64,000 bases of DNA from positions 63,920,315-63,984,314 of the forward strand of contig NC_058189.1 of the NCBI RefSeq assembly GCF_907165205.1, in the 5' to 3' direction. This document shows, one piece after another, positions 49,115 through 59,363 of this stretch; within the stretch, counting starts at the first letter, position 1; every line of letters begins with the position of its first letter. This stretch comes from Coccinella septempunctata. Taxonomy: Eukaryota > Arthropoda > Insecta > Coleoptera > Coccinellidae. A model generated the notes under the pieces. That model searched no databases. It saw only the letters and a list, made by a program, of their open reading frames with translations, and was not told the origin of the DNA. The position numbers and the translations under genes were made by a program.

Positions 49115-50045
49115 TTTAATTTTCAAGAACTTGGCGATCCCTGATGAAAAGTATAAAAGTAATGGAGATCATCACATTCTTGTATATTTTGCTCAGAAAA
49201 ACGTTCCCTTCAGTTGAAAAAAAATCATCGTTTTATCATAATGAAAAAACCTTTCAATCACGACTTCAAATTCGACTTAAATAGTTTTGCACAGAAGTAA
49301 TCGTGCCCAGTATAATGTCCGTTAATTTTTTGCGAAGACGTCTGGGTATCTCAATATATTCGCTGATTGGATCACAAAATCACGGAAGGTCTGTTCGAAA
49401 TTGGTTCTGTTAATGGACCAGCATGCTTTCACATCGTCGGATGAATATAGAATCCGACACCTCTTTCTCCCAGTAAGGAAATATCAGTCTGCTAGATTGA
49501 GGCGTAAACGTTTCTTTTACCTTAAAGTGCACACCAACGATCGTAAAAATTAACCGTAACTTCTGACCGAATGGGACATCTTAATTGCTGCGATTTGTAT
49601 CGGAGGAAAAAATTCGAAAGTTGGATTTTGCGGGTGTTCAGTGTTTTATGGATAAGTAAATGGACAAGGTTCAGAGAAGGATTGTTTCCGGTCATTTCTA
49701 TAAAAAGGATTCGAAATATTCGAGATGGATTTTTCGGCATTCTTCATCCATTTTTGGAGGGAAATAAAGCAATATACTTTTCAATATCAAATAATAATTA
49801 TAGCATGTAAATGAGATACAGTTTTAGCAGAGGTTAGCGTAACGGGGTATCATACAAAAATAAGCTGAAATATTTCATATTGAAGGGCATTTCGCACTGC
49901 AAAAATTGAGCCTTTCCTCGGAAAATAAGAAAATCAAGGAAGTCTTCTCCAAGTTACCAGAAAATTTTATCTGGAATAAAAAAAAACGAAAGCAGAAAAA
50001 TGCGAGATAATAAATTAAGTTCTATACAACAAATGGACCTAAAAT
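49115..50045. other. Nothing recognised
   Basis: AT-rich; short frames without family motifs. Confidence 0.3.
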
Positions 50046-50335
50046 TCACAACCCCATTGAAAAAAGATTCGGAAACTGCGTGAATAGCTCTAAACCCACA
50101 CTGAAATTTGTACCAGCTAATTTATGCATGATATTATTCCTAGTTCTCAACTTCAGACGCAAATTTTCCAAATGTGCTTTGAAATTCAACGAGGAATCCA
50201 GCATAACTCCTAGATATTTTTTATTGAAGTTATGTACCAAAAAATATCACACAGATATAAATTGAAAAGAAGAAGTGCTAAAACTGATCCTTGTGGAAGA
50301 CCATTATTCAATTACAACCAGTATAATGACGATGT
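50046..50335 (-). pseudogene. Non-LTR retrotransposon reverse-transcriptase remnant
   Basis: Minus strand: NNGLPQGSVLALLLFNLYLC near 50310-50255 is the conserved RT block (usually NGLPQGSVLAPLLFNLY). KYLGVMLDSSLNFKAHLENL, then LRTRNNIMHKLAGT (50225-50110) is the later RT block. The segment between is largely deleted and the frames differ. A 5'-truncated, decayed LINE of the Jockey-like type. Confidence 0.85.
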
Positions 50336-51992
50336 GGCGTTGACATCACACCCTTTAGTGTGCATTCACATCAACATTCATTGTTGCAAAAAAATACTTT
50401 GTTCATCGACTCCTGATGTCATATGAAAATATTGAGCAAATAATTGAGTTAATGAACATGCATACCGTTGACATAAAAAAGACGAAATTTTCAAGATATA
50501 CAAGAAATCAACAGAATCCTCCAATGAATCGTGCAAGAATGGCTGCAATACATCACTATTGTTATCCAGGGAAAAATTTTATTCAATCATAATTACCGCT
50601 ACACCATGAAAATATTATTTATTATTTAATATCCCTTCCCATTCCGGTGGTTCTGAGGTGTGTATTTCCCATGAGATCTTTATCTCGCGATGACACAGAT
50701 ACAGCAGATGCCGTCTATCTCCAATTCCTCTTAAGGAAGCGCTACAGGAAATATCTTATTATAACATATTCTAGTGGACGTAATTATTGTGCAGAAAGTG
50801 AAATTACTCGAAGAGGCAGATGAGGAGCAGCTATACGAGTTATGAACTAGATCAGGGAGAGTTTGAGGGGTTAAAATTTGTACCATTCATGCGATTTTCA
50901 TATCTAAGCCTCGAGAATCACATCAGTGTTTCGTAGTTTTTTTGGTTATTATGCTATCCGAAGAAATCTGGCGTTACATTATTTCCCATTTTGAAGTTTC
51001 CATTGAACATAGTTCATGATTCAGTGATCAACTGTACCCCAGGTATCCTTCGAAAATGAAAAAATTGCATTATTCCGAAAAAAGTGAGGCAGAAGTATGG
51101 TTTTCGAACTTGCTGAATCTTTTGCAGGTTAAATAGAACGTTACTCTTCGTTTAGGTTTTCAGCTTCGAAATGGTAGTTTTCAAACATTTTGAAGTGTTA
51201 TTTCTATCTCTTGTTATATCTGTTCAATTCTATTGAAGCCTTCTGATTCATATAGTATTGCTCAAGCTTTCACATCAAAACGTAAACGAATTCGAGAATT
51301 CCGAGTTTAAGCGCGAAGAATGAGCAAACGGCTCATTTTACGAGAATTTCCATGACTACTTCATATTTACCTAGGAGTAGCACAGCCGTTTTTATTTGTT
51401 AAGGTGTTTAAAAAAGCTGTGGTACTACTATTTCGATTTTCTACTAGTTGAAAGTTGAATCCAAGTTTATAAAATTTCCTGGAAGTAATGCATTCCATAT
51501 AGGAAAATTTTTCATCCTTTTAACTATCCGCAATGAAAGTTGCCTTCAAAGTCTCCCATATTAGTAATAATAATGAGGATTAGTCTTTGAAATCTACAAG
51601 GCTGTTACAATATTAATATCTGAAAAATGAACCTAAGTAAATCCACTAAAGGCGAAGCTTGTGTATGGTGACATTTAATCACCTGACACAATATAGAAGC
51701 ATGAAGTTCATTATCATATTATCAATGAAAATAACCTGCTATTCATTCTTCGTGAAAAAGTGTCTGTAGACTGTAACATTCGTTTATCGATATCACTGAA
51801 TTTCATAAAAAAAGAGGCACCAATTCGAAGAGCCGAACAATGAGTTTTCACTTATTACTTGAAAACAAAAGAAGATAGAGGGATTAGTTTTTGGCCATTA
51901 TCCATTTTTCGAAGATCGGGATCGTAAATGCCACCTATTTTCCCCTAGCTCTTACGGTTACAGGGATGCCATCAAATATTGCCCACCCTGTG
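50336..51992. other. AT-rich, nothing recognised
   Basis: A lone GCCCACCCTGT element end sits at 51981-51991, next to the following hairpin. No gene. Confidence 0.3.
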
Positions 51993-52761
51993 AAGGGTGG
52001 GCAGAATTCGTTGTCTACTGAGGGGATCTCGAGAACTATAGCAGCTAAAAAAAACGGATGACACATTCTCGAGCTCTTTTTTCATGACTAATCCAAATCT
52101 GAAATCAGAATCGGCCTATCATTTTTAGATTTCCAGTTATAAACAAAAATTGAGATTTTGACGATTCCGAAAAGTTCTCATAACTTTTTTGTCTTTGAAG
52201 TTATAGATCTGAAACTTGAACCTTCTTAGGACCTTTCATACGTAGAATCTACTGACGGAAGATTTTTTTTCCAATTCAAAAATAACAAATTCAGTAAAAG
52301 TATTTAAAAAAATGAAAGTACCCATAACTTTTTTGTCTTTGAAGTTACAGATCTGAAACTTGGATCTTCTACAGACACTTTTTTACGTAGAATCCACTGA
52401 TGAGCTCAGAATATTTTTTCATTTCGAATCATTAGGTTCATTACTTTCATTTTTTTCAATGCAAACTTTCATTGAATTTTTATTTTTAAATGGGAAAAAA
52501 TGTCTTGTCGGTAGATTCTACGCATGAAAGTGGCTAAGAAGGTTTTACTTTCAGATCTGTAACTTCAAAGACAAAAAAGTTATGAGATGTTTTCGGAATC
52601 GTCTAAATCTCAATTTTTGTTTATAACTCGAAATCTAAGAATGATAGGCCTATTCTGTTTTTGGATTTGGATTGGTCATGAAAAAAGAATGTGTCATCCA
52701 TTTTCTTCTAGCTGCTATAGTTTTTGAGATCCCCTCAGTAGACAACGAATTTTGCCCAGTA
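51993..52761. mobile_element. Hairpin MITE family 3, copy 2
   Basis: Left arm AAGGGTGGGCAGAATTCG, TTGTCTACTGAGGGGATCTC; right arm the complement, GAGATCCCCTCAGTAGACAA then TTTTGCCCAGTA. Internal paired blocks TTTTTTGTCTTTGAAGTTA. Related to 23291-23936. Confidence 0.85.
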
Positions 52762-53842
52762 CAGGATGCAAATGGATAGTTACGCAAAAAATTAAGGGTC
52801 AAAAATAGTATGGGCCTTTCATAAAAATATAGATACCCAGGAAGATGGCGTCCGAAAAGCAATTTTAAAGTTTTATTCCTTTAATTCTTAATACAATACG
52901 ATACAATAATTTTCTGTTTCATCTGCTCTGTTTATAAATCATTTCATCCCTTATTCTCGATTCGTAACTGAATGTTGACCGAATGACTAGTGAAAATTTA
53001 TCGAGATAGTTTCTTTTTAATCGCAGGTGCCAGATTTCGAAATCGGAAGGTTTCGGCTTATCTCGAAAAAAGAATTGAAGCTCCACTTCAATCTATCCTA
53101 GCAATTTCCCTTGGAAAAGATAAGATAACCTATTTTTCCCAAGAGTCCTTATCATGCCCCATCTCGACTACATCTCTTCTAAATATAAAAATTCCCCGAG
53201 TCATCATCGGAGATCGAGACGTCCAGGAAGAACGCTAGTGCAGAAATTCATCTAGTATAGCAACAAATTTCCTAGGAGCGCACTGAATCGCCCAATAAAA
53301 AAGTTGTTTGCCATGAACGGTAATTTTTATAACCAGTTTTGGGCATCTCCGCGGACTGTTCAAGATCTGTTGGCGAAGAAAAGGCCGATCGTATTTCGGG
53401 CAGGAATTTTTTTTGGATGTTATTACCGCCGCGGCAGTGCTCGCCAGAAATAAACCAGAAGAGCGGATTTCGCTTTATGAGTTATTCGTAATATACCTTG
53501 GCTTTGAATTGTCAAGGTGATGCTGGTCGTGTTGTGGGTGAAGCAATGAACTTGACGGAAATATTTAGATTTAATCGATTCATTGATTCAGAGAAGGATT
53601 GGTTATTGTCTTATGTACAAGAGAACGAAATTTTCGGAAACAAATTTTGTCCGACATGCACAAAAATTGGCGAGATTGAATTCCCTAGCTGACCAAATGT
53701 GACCAAATGTGCCAGCAAATTTGCAGCACTTTGCGGTGTTTTTACATGTCCTTCATAGACACAGAAACAATCAGATGCCATCTCGAATTTAAATTGTTTC
53801 TGTTTCAAAAGATATTTGTAATTTTTATTTTGGCTCAACATA
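52762..53842. other. Nothing firmly recognised
   Basis: A splice-like acceptor (CTTTTTAATCGCAG) at 53013-53026 opens only 23 bases before a weak donor. A CpG-richer stretch lies at 53330-53470. No gene called. Confidence 0.3.
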
Positions 53843-53873
53843 ATACAGGGTGAATCTTTGACTCGTACAAATA

Positions 53874-55466
53874 CACTGCGCAAAAAATTAACGCACATTC
53901 TGAAAATCTCAATTTTAATGAAAGTTAACTCTACATTGACTTTATAACTTATTTTTTATGTTCTCTCAGGAAGGTTTTGAACGAAACGAGACACATTAAA
54001 TGGAAGAAAAATTCAGGATTTCACCAAATCTTATGTGAAAGAAGAGAAATGAACAATTTTCAAAATACTGAAATGCTGATAAGTGATTTAATACTTGGTA
54101 TTTCCACCCCTTGCGTTAATTACAGCTCGGCAACGACGGTTCATACTCAAAATGAGTAATGAGTAAATGAGTAATTTTGTATCCACTTATATGCAACCAG
54201 TCTCAAGGCGGACTTGGGTATTAGAGGGTTAAAATGTTCTGATCTAATCCTTCCCAGATTTCTTCGAGTTGGATTCCTAACTCATTGAGAGTAGCTGGAT
54301 GATTTTCTGAACTTCTGAGCCTCCTATTCAGGTTGTCCCAAACCTGCTCAATCGGATTGAGATCTGGACTTCTTGCTGGCCATTCCATTCGAAAGACTTC
54401 AACCTCTTCAAGGTAGTCCTGAACGATGCGCGCACGATGGGGTCTGGCATTATCGACCATAAAAATGAAATTTTCACCAATGTATGGGGCAAATGGCACA
54501 ACATGCTCTTCAAGAATGTTCCTTATATACTTATCAGCATTCATAGCTCCATTATCAACGACCACTAGATCTGTGCGAGCAGTCAAAGATATTCCACCCC
54601 ATACCATAATCGATCCTCCCCCGAAACCAGTAGTATTCAGGAAATTGCACTGAGCATATCTTTCATGTGGACGTCTGTATACAAGGGAACGTCGATCACA
54701 ATGGTAGAGGCAGAATCTAGACTCATCTGTGAAGAGAACTCTTTCCCAATCGGCCTCTTCCCAATGGATATGCTCTCTCGCAAAATCCAAACGCGCCCTT
54801 CGATGGGCTGAGGTAAGAGCTGGGCCTCTTGCCGCGACACGAGGCCTTAAATCATATTCTCTGAGGCGATTTCTTATTGTCTGAGTGCTAATTTGCACCT
54901 CATGAGTTTGCTCAAGCTGAATTTGAAGGAGGCGAGCGGTTGCAAACCGTTGTCTCAACGAAGAAACTCTCAAGTAACGTTCTTGAATGGCAGTTGTTAC
55001 CTGTGGTCTACCCTGTCCTGGTCTTCGGACATTCATACCTGTCTCCCTGAATCGCTGTAACATTCTGGACACACTTGTATGGGAAACTCCAAACCTTTCT
55101 GCAATTCTTGTGTATGTCCACCCTTCTTCTCGCAAAACTACCGCTTGGGCACATTCCTCTTCGGTCAAATTGCGTGTTTCGCGTTGCATAGCGATCGAGT
55201 GTAGAAAATAAAACGAAAGAAAAACTATTGATCACTAGAATTGATCGAGAACAACTGATTTTAGGATGGAGCCAATACATTCAAAATCTGATAATATCAT
55301 CTTTTTTTATTCCTGATGAGAAAAAACATCTGTATTGAAGAAAACCGTTGAAAGTGGATAACATATGCATGCATAATTCTGATAAAAATAATTATCATTG
55401 AGAACACCTTCAGTTGTAGAATAAATTTGAGATTTCCATAATGTGCGTTAATTTTTTTGCGAAGTG
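53874..55466 (-). mobile_element. Tc1-like transposon, nearly intact
   Basis: 1,593 bp flanked by TA (53872-53873, 55467-55468). Ends CACTGCGCAAAAAATTAACG and TTAATTTTTTTGCGAAGTG. The same family as 40672-42180, 84 bases longer because of an insertion near 54150-54235. Confidence 0.93.
54221..55189 (-). CDS. Tc1-type transposase, DD34E, C-terminus altered
   Basis: 322 codons without interruption. N-terminal helix-turn-helix around TYTRIAERFGVSHTSVSRML, GRP-type hook (RRPGQGRP, 55-62), second DNA-binding domain to about 130. Catalytic residues Asp155 (FTDESRF), Asp246 (FMVDNARPH) and Glu281 (NPIEQVWDNL); 34 residues separate the last two, the Tc1 signature. Val245 replaces the more usual Gln. 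The frame stops early (ILTL) because an insertion displaces the final 20-odd codons, which still exist beyond it and end NARGGNTKY. All catalytic residues are present; whether the altered tail is tolerated is unknown. Confidence 0.93.
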   Translation of the reverse strand: MQRETRNLTEEECAQAVVLREEGWTYTRIAERFGVSHTSVSRMLQRFRETGMNVRRPGQGRPQVTTAIQERYLRVSSLRQRFATARLLQIQLEQTHEVQISTQTIRNRLREYDLRPRVAARGPALTSAHRRARLDFAREHIHWEEADWERVLFTDESRFCLYHCDRRSLVYRRPHERYAQCNFLNTTGFGGGSIMVWGGISLTARTDLVVVDNGAMNADKYIRNILEEHVVPFAPYIGENFIFMVDNARPHRARIVQDYLEEVEVFRMEWPARSPDLNPIEQVWDNLNRRLRSSENHPATLNELGIQLEEIWEGLDQNILTL

Positions 55467-55592
55467 TATTTGTACGAGCCAAAGACTCACCCTGTATACT
55501 CTTATGAGAAAAACACACGATCTTTTATATCTTCGTATATACCTAGATAGATATCTACATATACATATTTATACTTTTTTCTTCTGTTTCAG

Positions 55593-55621
55593 GTACGTTA
55601 TAACTCCTACTTGGTTTGATC
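55593..55621 (+). CDS. Candidate 29-bp microexon
   Basis: A strong acceptor (TTTTTTCTTCTGTTTCAG) and donor (GATC|GTGAGT) bound 29 bases. Only one phase is open, giving YVITPTWFD plus a split Arg. It enters after codon base 2 and leaves after base 1, so it could join the exon at 59257 to read ...WFD-R-EFLSLSP. No upstream exon ending after base 2 was found. Chance splice-like sequence is possible. Confidence 0.3.
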
Positions 55622-55624
55622 GTG

Positions 55625-56317
55625 AGTAGATTCATCATTATTATGTTCATTTGGTAGATTCTGCCGCCTCAGACGATTCAGATTCCAATCGAGACTACTC
55701 AGGAAGTGTTTTCCTGCGATTTATCAATCGGTCGGCGAAAATTGCTGCAACCGAACAGCGTGGATGCATAAATCTTCATCAACTACTTGTTTGTAATCAC
55801 TCTAATTATAAATGCTTTAGGAAGGATCAAAGTATCAGTAGTTGAGGCGATTCAAATCTCGCCTCTTTCTGACAATAAACAAATTCCACTTTACGTACGT
55901 GGTGAATTATAAATTGATCTCTTCCTGCAATTCATTTCGTTCTGCCGACTGTGAGATAAAACCGATACAGTGGAGAGTAATGAGATATTGCCTTATGATC
56001 TTTGTTCGTTTCGATAATTATTACCGAATATGAAGGCATGGCATCAATAGAAAACATGGAGAAGGAAGAATTTGATGTTTAATCAAAATGTTTGAGCGAA
56101 GAAAAAGATTATAGTGAATATTTGGGAAAATAAAGCATCTCAACTGTTTTTGAAAGATAGTGGAGGAGTAAAGTAAATTTTTTTCATTGTTTTTTTTATC
56201 GTTCCCCAGCTAAAATCTAGGTTGAGATCAAAATCGTATATTCCTTTGGAGCTTGATTTCTTAAAAAGAATAGACACTCAGGATACATTTCACAACTATG
56301 TACAAAACTCCTATAAC
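55625..56317. other. Nothing recognised
   Basis: An open frame at 55651-55845 has no known domain. Confidence 0.3.
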
Positions 56318-57629
56318 ACAGGCCAACACACATTTTGGTGCCTGCGATTTTTTAACTGTTCCTGAGTAATTTTTGGATGCAGAATGTAAAAAAGTTCTCA
56401 GATTTTGTCTATCAGATCTAGTTTTTGAGATTTTTTAAAAAAATTGTGTATATAATTTACGTTATAACTGTTATAATATATAATATTACTATTGACAGTT
56501 AAAAAAAACAAAGACTCATGGATTTAAGTATTTATTACATAATTACATTAGTCACTAATCACATAAAAATTTTCTTTTATACGATTTTCTAGAATGGAGT
56601 TTACTAGGGCAGTCTCGCTGAAGGCTCCAGCAGTAGTCCGCCATCATGTGGCTATCCCATCGTCCTTGATAACGATCTTCCATAGTTTTAATATCCTGAT
56701 GGAATCTTTCCCCCTGTTCTTCACTACAATCACCTAAGTTTTCTGGAAAACGATCTGGGTGGCTGTGGAGGTAGTGAACTCTTATACTCATGTTACAGCC
56801 GAGAATATTAAAATTTGAAAGCATAGTTTCCACTAATTCTACGTAATTCTCTGCTTCATGATTGCCAAGAAAATTTTGTACTACTTGAACAAATGAACTC
56901 CAAACGTTAGATTCAGTCTCGTTCATTGATGTGGTGAATTGTGGATCTTTAATAAGTTGCCTTATTTGAGGACCATCAAATATACCAGCTTTTAGTTTTT
57001 CCGTGCTAATGCCAGGAAATTTATGTGACAAATACCCAAAACAATTTCCATCTCGATTTAAAGCCTTCACAAATTGCTTCATTAGGCCTAGCTTGATATG
57101 CAAGGGCGGAAGTAAGATTTTTTCTCTTGAAACCAAAGGTTCGTTGATCACGTTTTGTATTCCTTGAATCATGACATCTCTTGAAGGCCAATTTTTGTTA
57201 ACCCAGTGCTCATTTTTAGCTCTGCTGTCCCAGAGGCACAAAAAACAAGGATATTTTGTATAACCACTCTGCTGTCCATGGAGGAAGTTAATCATTTTTA
57301 AATCAACACAAATTGACCACTGATGTTCTTCGTATTTAATTTTTCTCAAAACTAATGCTATTGTTTCATATTCTTCCTTCATGGTAGTAGAATGACCAAT
57401 AGGAATTGAGCCATATTTGATACCGTTATGTAAAAGAACACATTTTAAACTACGTTTTGAACTGTCCATTTAACCATTTAACCTGTAACGTGTATCTCAG
57501 AAACTAGAGCTGATAGAAAAAAATCTGGTGGCATTTTTGGAATCAGCACATTAAAAACATCTAAAATCAGATGTTAGATTTCCGGCACCAAATTTTTATT
57601 TTTTATTTTGTTGGCCTGTGTAATTGGTT
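56318..57629 (-). mobile_element. Non-autonomous TIR transposon with CACAGGCCAACA ends
   Basis: The left end ACACAGGCCAACA and right end (complement) ACACAGGCCAACA begin about 130 bases of imperfect inverted repeat, also pairing TTGGTGCC and CTATCAGATCTAGTTTTTGA with TATCAGCTCTAGTTTCTGA. Flanks give TAA on each side, a possible 3-bp target duplication. Carries the frame at 56555-57469. Confidence 0.8.
56555..57469 (-). CDS. Uncharacterised transposon-borne protein (CFLCLWDSR family), 304 aa
   Basis: Blocks visible: VDLKMINFL (55-63), GYTKYPCFLCLWDSRA (69-84), PPLHIKLGLMKQFVKAL (121-137), KLKAGIFDGPQIRQL (158-172), LGNHEAENY (201-209), SEEQGERFHQDIKTMEDRYQ (249-268) and MMADYCW (275-281). I recall this as a widely dispersed, unnamed animal protein family found in many copies; I know no assigned function. 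The Met replaces what is usually an internal position, so the N-terminal part seems to be missing and the terminal repeat abuts the remaining codons. A CxxC pair (75-78) and conserved Asp/Glu/His residues could be catalytic or metal-binding; that is speculation. Confidence 0.8.
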   Translation of the reverse strand: MDSSKRSLKCVLLHNGIKYGSIPIGHSTTMKEEYETIALVLRKIKYEEHQWSICVDLKMINFLHGQQSGYTKYPCFLCLWDSRAKNEHWVNKNWPSRDVMIQGIQNVINEPLVSREKILLPPLHIKLGLMKQFVKALNRDGNCFGYLSHKFPGISTEKLKAGIFDGPQIRQLIKDPQFTTSMNETESNVWSSFVQVVQNFLGNHEAENYVELVETMLSNFNILGCNMSIRVHYLHSHPDRFPENLGDCSEEQGERFHQDIKTMEDRYQGRWDSHMMADYCWSLQRDCPSKLHSRKSYKRKFLCD

Positions 57630-58680
57630 CATAGTAGTTTCATAGATGGCTTTCACAAGAACTGGCCCTTAAAGTAAGATCGAAAGCTGGAATATCCTTA
57701 CCAATATCTCGAGAAGATTTTCAACACTCATTTAGTGAATTTAAACAAACTATTTCATTTTCATTAAGCCATAGTTCTTAATTTTCATCTGACAGAAATG
57801 GCAGCTCGTACTGTGACAGCTGCCAGAATAGCAAGCTATTCATAATGGAATCTTTTATTGGCAAACACGTTAGATTTAGCTTCATTTTCCAATCTTTCCT
57901 TCTATTACAAATCCCTGTGTAAATAATGAATATGCTCAATAAAGTCTGCTATTAAGAAGAGGAGATTTTACGGTATTATTCATAGATGAAGTGAACCTGT
58001 AATCTTCGTCCAAAGATAGTAAGATGCCTTGGGGTTAAAAGCGAAATTGTTGGTTCATTGCTGCTGAATTCTGAGTGTTGCAAATTTCATAATTCACTAT
58101 TGGATTATGAGAAAGTAATCTTTGTATTATCCCAACCGAACTCGAGTATCCATACACTTGATGTAAATGTCAAACAAGTCTCGGATTTTACCAAAACAGA
58201 ATTGCGAACTCCCCAAAAGAGGAATTTCAAATATTTGTTTAGGCGAATTCGTCCATTTTTCGAAAAGCACACTTATCGGGGGTCAAATGTTGATTTCACA
58301 AACCTCTACAAATTATCAATTATTCATACGTCTATATTCTGACAAGAGATCGTTCATTAACAAGTGTGCCTTTTATCGCTGAAGAAGACAAGGCGGAAAT
58401 GAAGCCCAATTTCTGATGACATTTACATAGAATTTCTCTTCGTGTATTATGCAACGAAGATGTTTTAAACTCGTGTTTTATGCGTTTACTATTGATAGTT
58501 GCAATGAAACGCAGTCGTTCGAAAATTGCCATTGGTTACATTGCAATCAGCAAATCGAAGAATATACGGGGTGTTTTATTCAAGATGAGATCATTTTTCG
58601 TCTAATTCATGCTACTGTTGATACATATTCAGAGGGATTCATGAAACTTTGATCAACAAAATGAAGACCACAGACTAGGG
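57630..58680. other. Nothing recognised
   Basis: AT-rich; short frames only. Confidence 0.3.
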
Positions 58681-58974
58681 TATACAGGGAGAGTATTTGA
58701 CTCGTACAAATAGAACACTTTTTTCTTTACCATTTTTTTTTCCATTTGGGTCCTGATAAAAAGATATAGCCATTTTAAGTTTTCATATTGAGCTATGGCA
58801 CCACCAGAAAAACAAAATTACCTTCAGAATATTTAGCTAAATCTGTGATACTACACATCTGTGAGTCTTTTAAACAGAGTTGTATTCAGCCAAAGTTTAA
58901 AATTTCACAGATACTTTTTTTTTTACCTTTCTACTGTTAAAATATTTTTACGAGTTGAAGATTCACCCTGTATA
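58681..58974. mobile_element. Hairpin MITE family 1, internally deleted copy
   Basis: TATACAGGGAGAGTATTTGA at the left and GATTCACCCTGTATA at the right. The interior keeps TCCTGATAAAAAGATATAGCC and AACAGAGTTGTATTCAGCC but has lost more than half of the 700-bp copy. Confidence 0.8.
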
Positions 58975-59256
58975 ACAGAAAAAAAAATCTGGGCATGTCG
59001 TTCGAAAAAATGAAGTTATTGACATATCATAATTTGATACAAAAATAATGATATAAGCGCCGATTTCCCGAACAACATTTGTGAAACCACGTGACTTCGT
59101 TTTCCAAAAAACTTTTTTTAAAAATGTACAAAACTTTTTGTGATGTTGTCCTCATCCAGAATCTGCCTTATTTATTCATATTATTAATAAATGGACAAAA
59201 TATCAAACCTACCTGAATGATGGACGTTTCATCTCGTGATTGTTGACTAGCGACAG

Positions 59257-59363
59257 GTGAATTTCTCAGTCTGTCGCCAGTTGATGAGGATGAATTGAAT
59301 CGAGCTCATCTCACCGCTGCTGCAATCTCGAAAAAAATCTATTCAGCCGAAGACGAGGCTTGA
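59257..59363 (+). CDS. Candidate terminal coding exon (unknown gene)
   Basis: After an acceptor (GCGACAG, or CTAG six bases earlier, same phase) an open frame reads EFLSLSPVDEDELNRAHLTA, then AAISKKIYSAEDEA and TGA at 59361-59363. Acidic, helical and coding-like. It is entered after codon base 1, matching the exit of exons at 16394, 27211, 36936, 45644 and 55593. No poly(A) signal was identified nearby. Not recognised. Confidence 0.42.

Larger units (their letters stand above)
53843..55498. mobile_element. Family 1 hairpin ends around a Tc1 insertion
   Basis: TACAGGGTGAATCTTTGACT and CGTACAAA lie immediately left of the Tc1 element; TTTGTACGAG and CAAAGACTCACCCTGTATA lie immediately right. 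Only the outermost arm (about 27 bases each side) of the MITE is present. Confidence 0.8.

Noticed and set aside
53013..53050. 23-bp microexon at 53027
   Set aside because: Good acceptor but weak donor and no consistent phase with neighbouring candidate exons.
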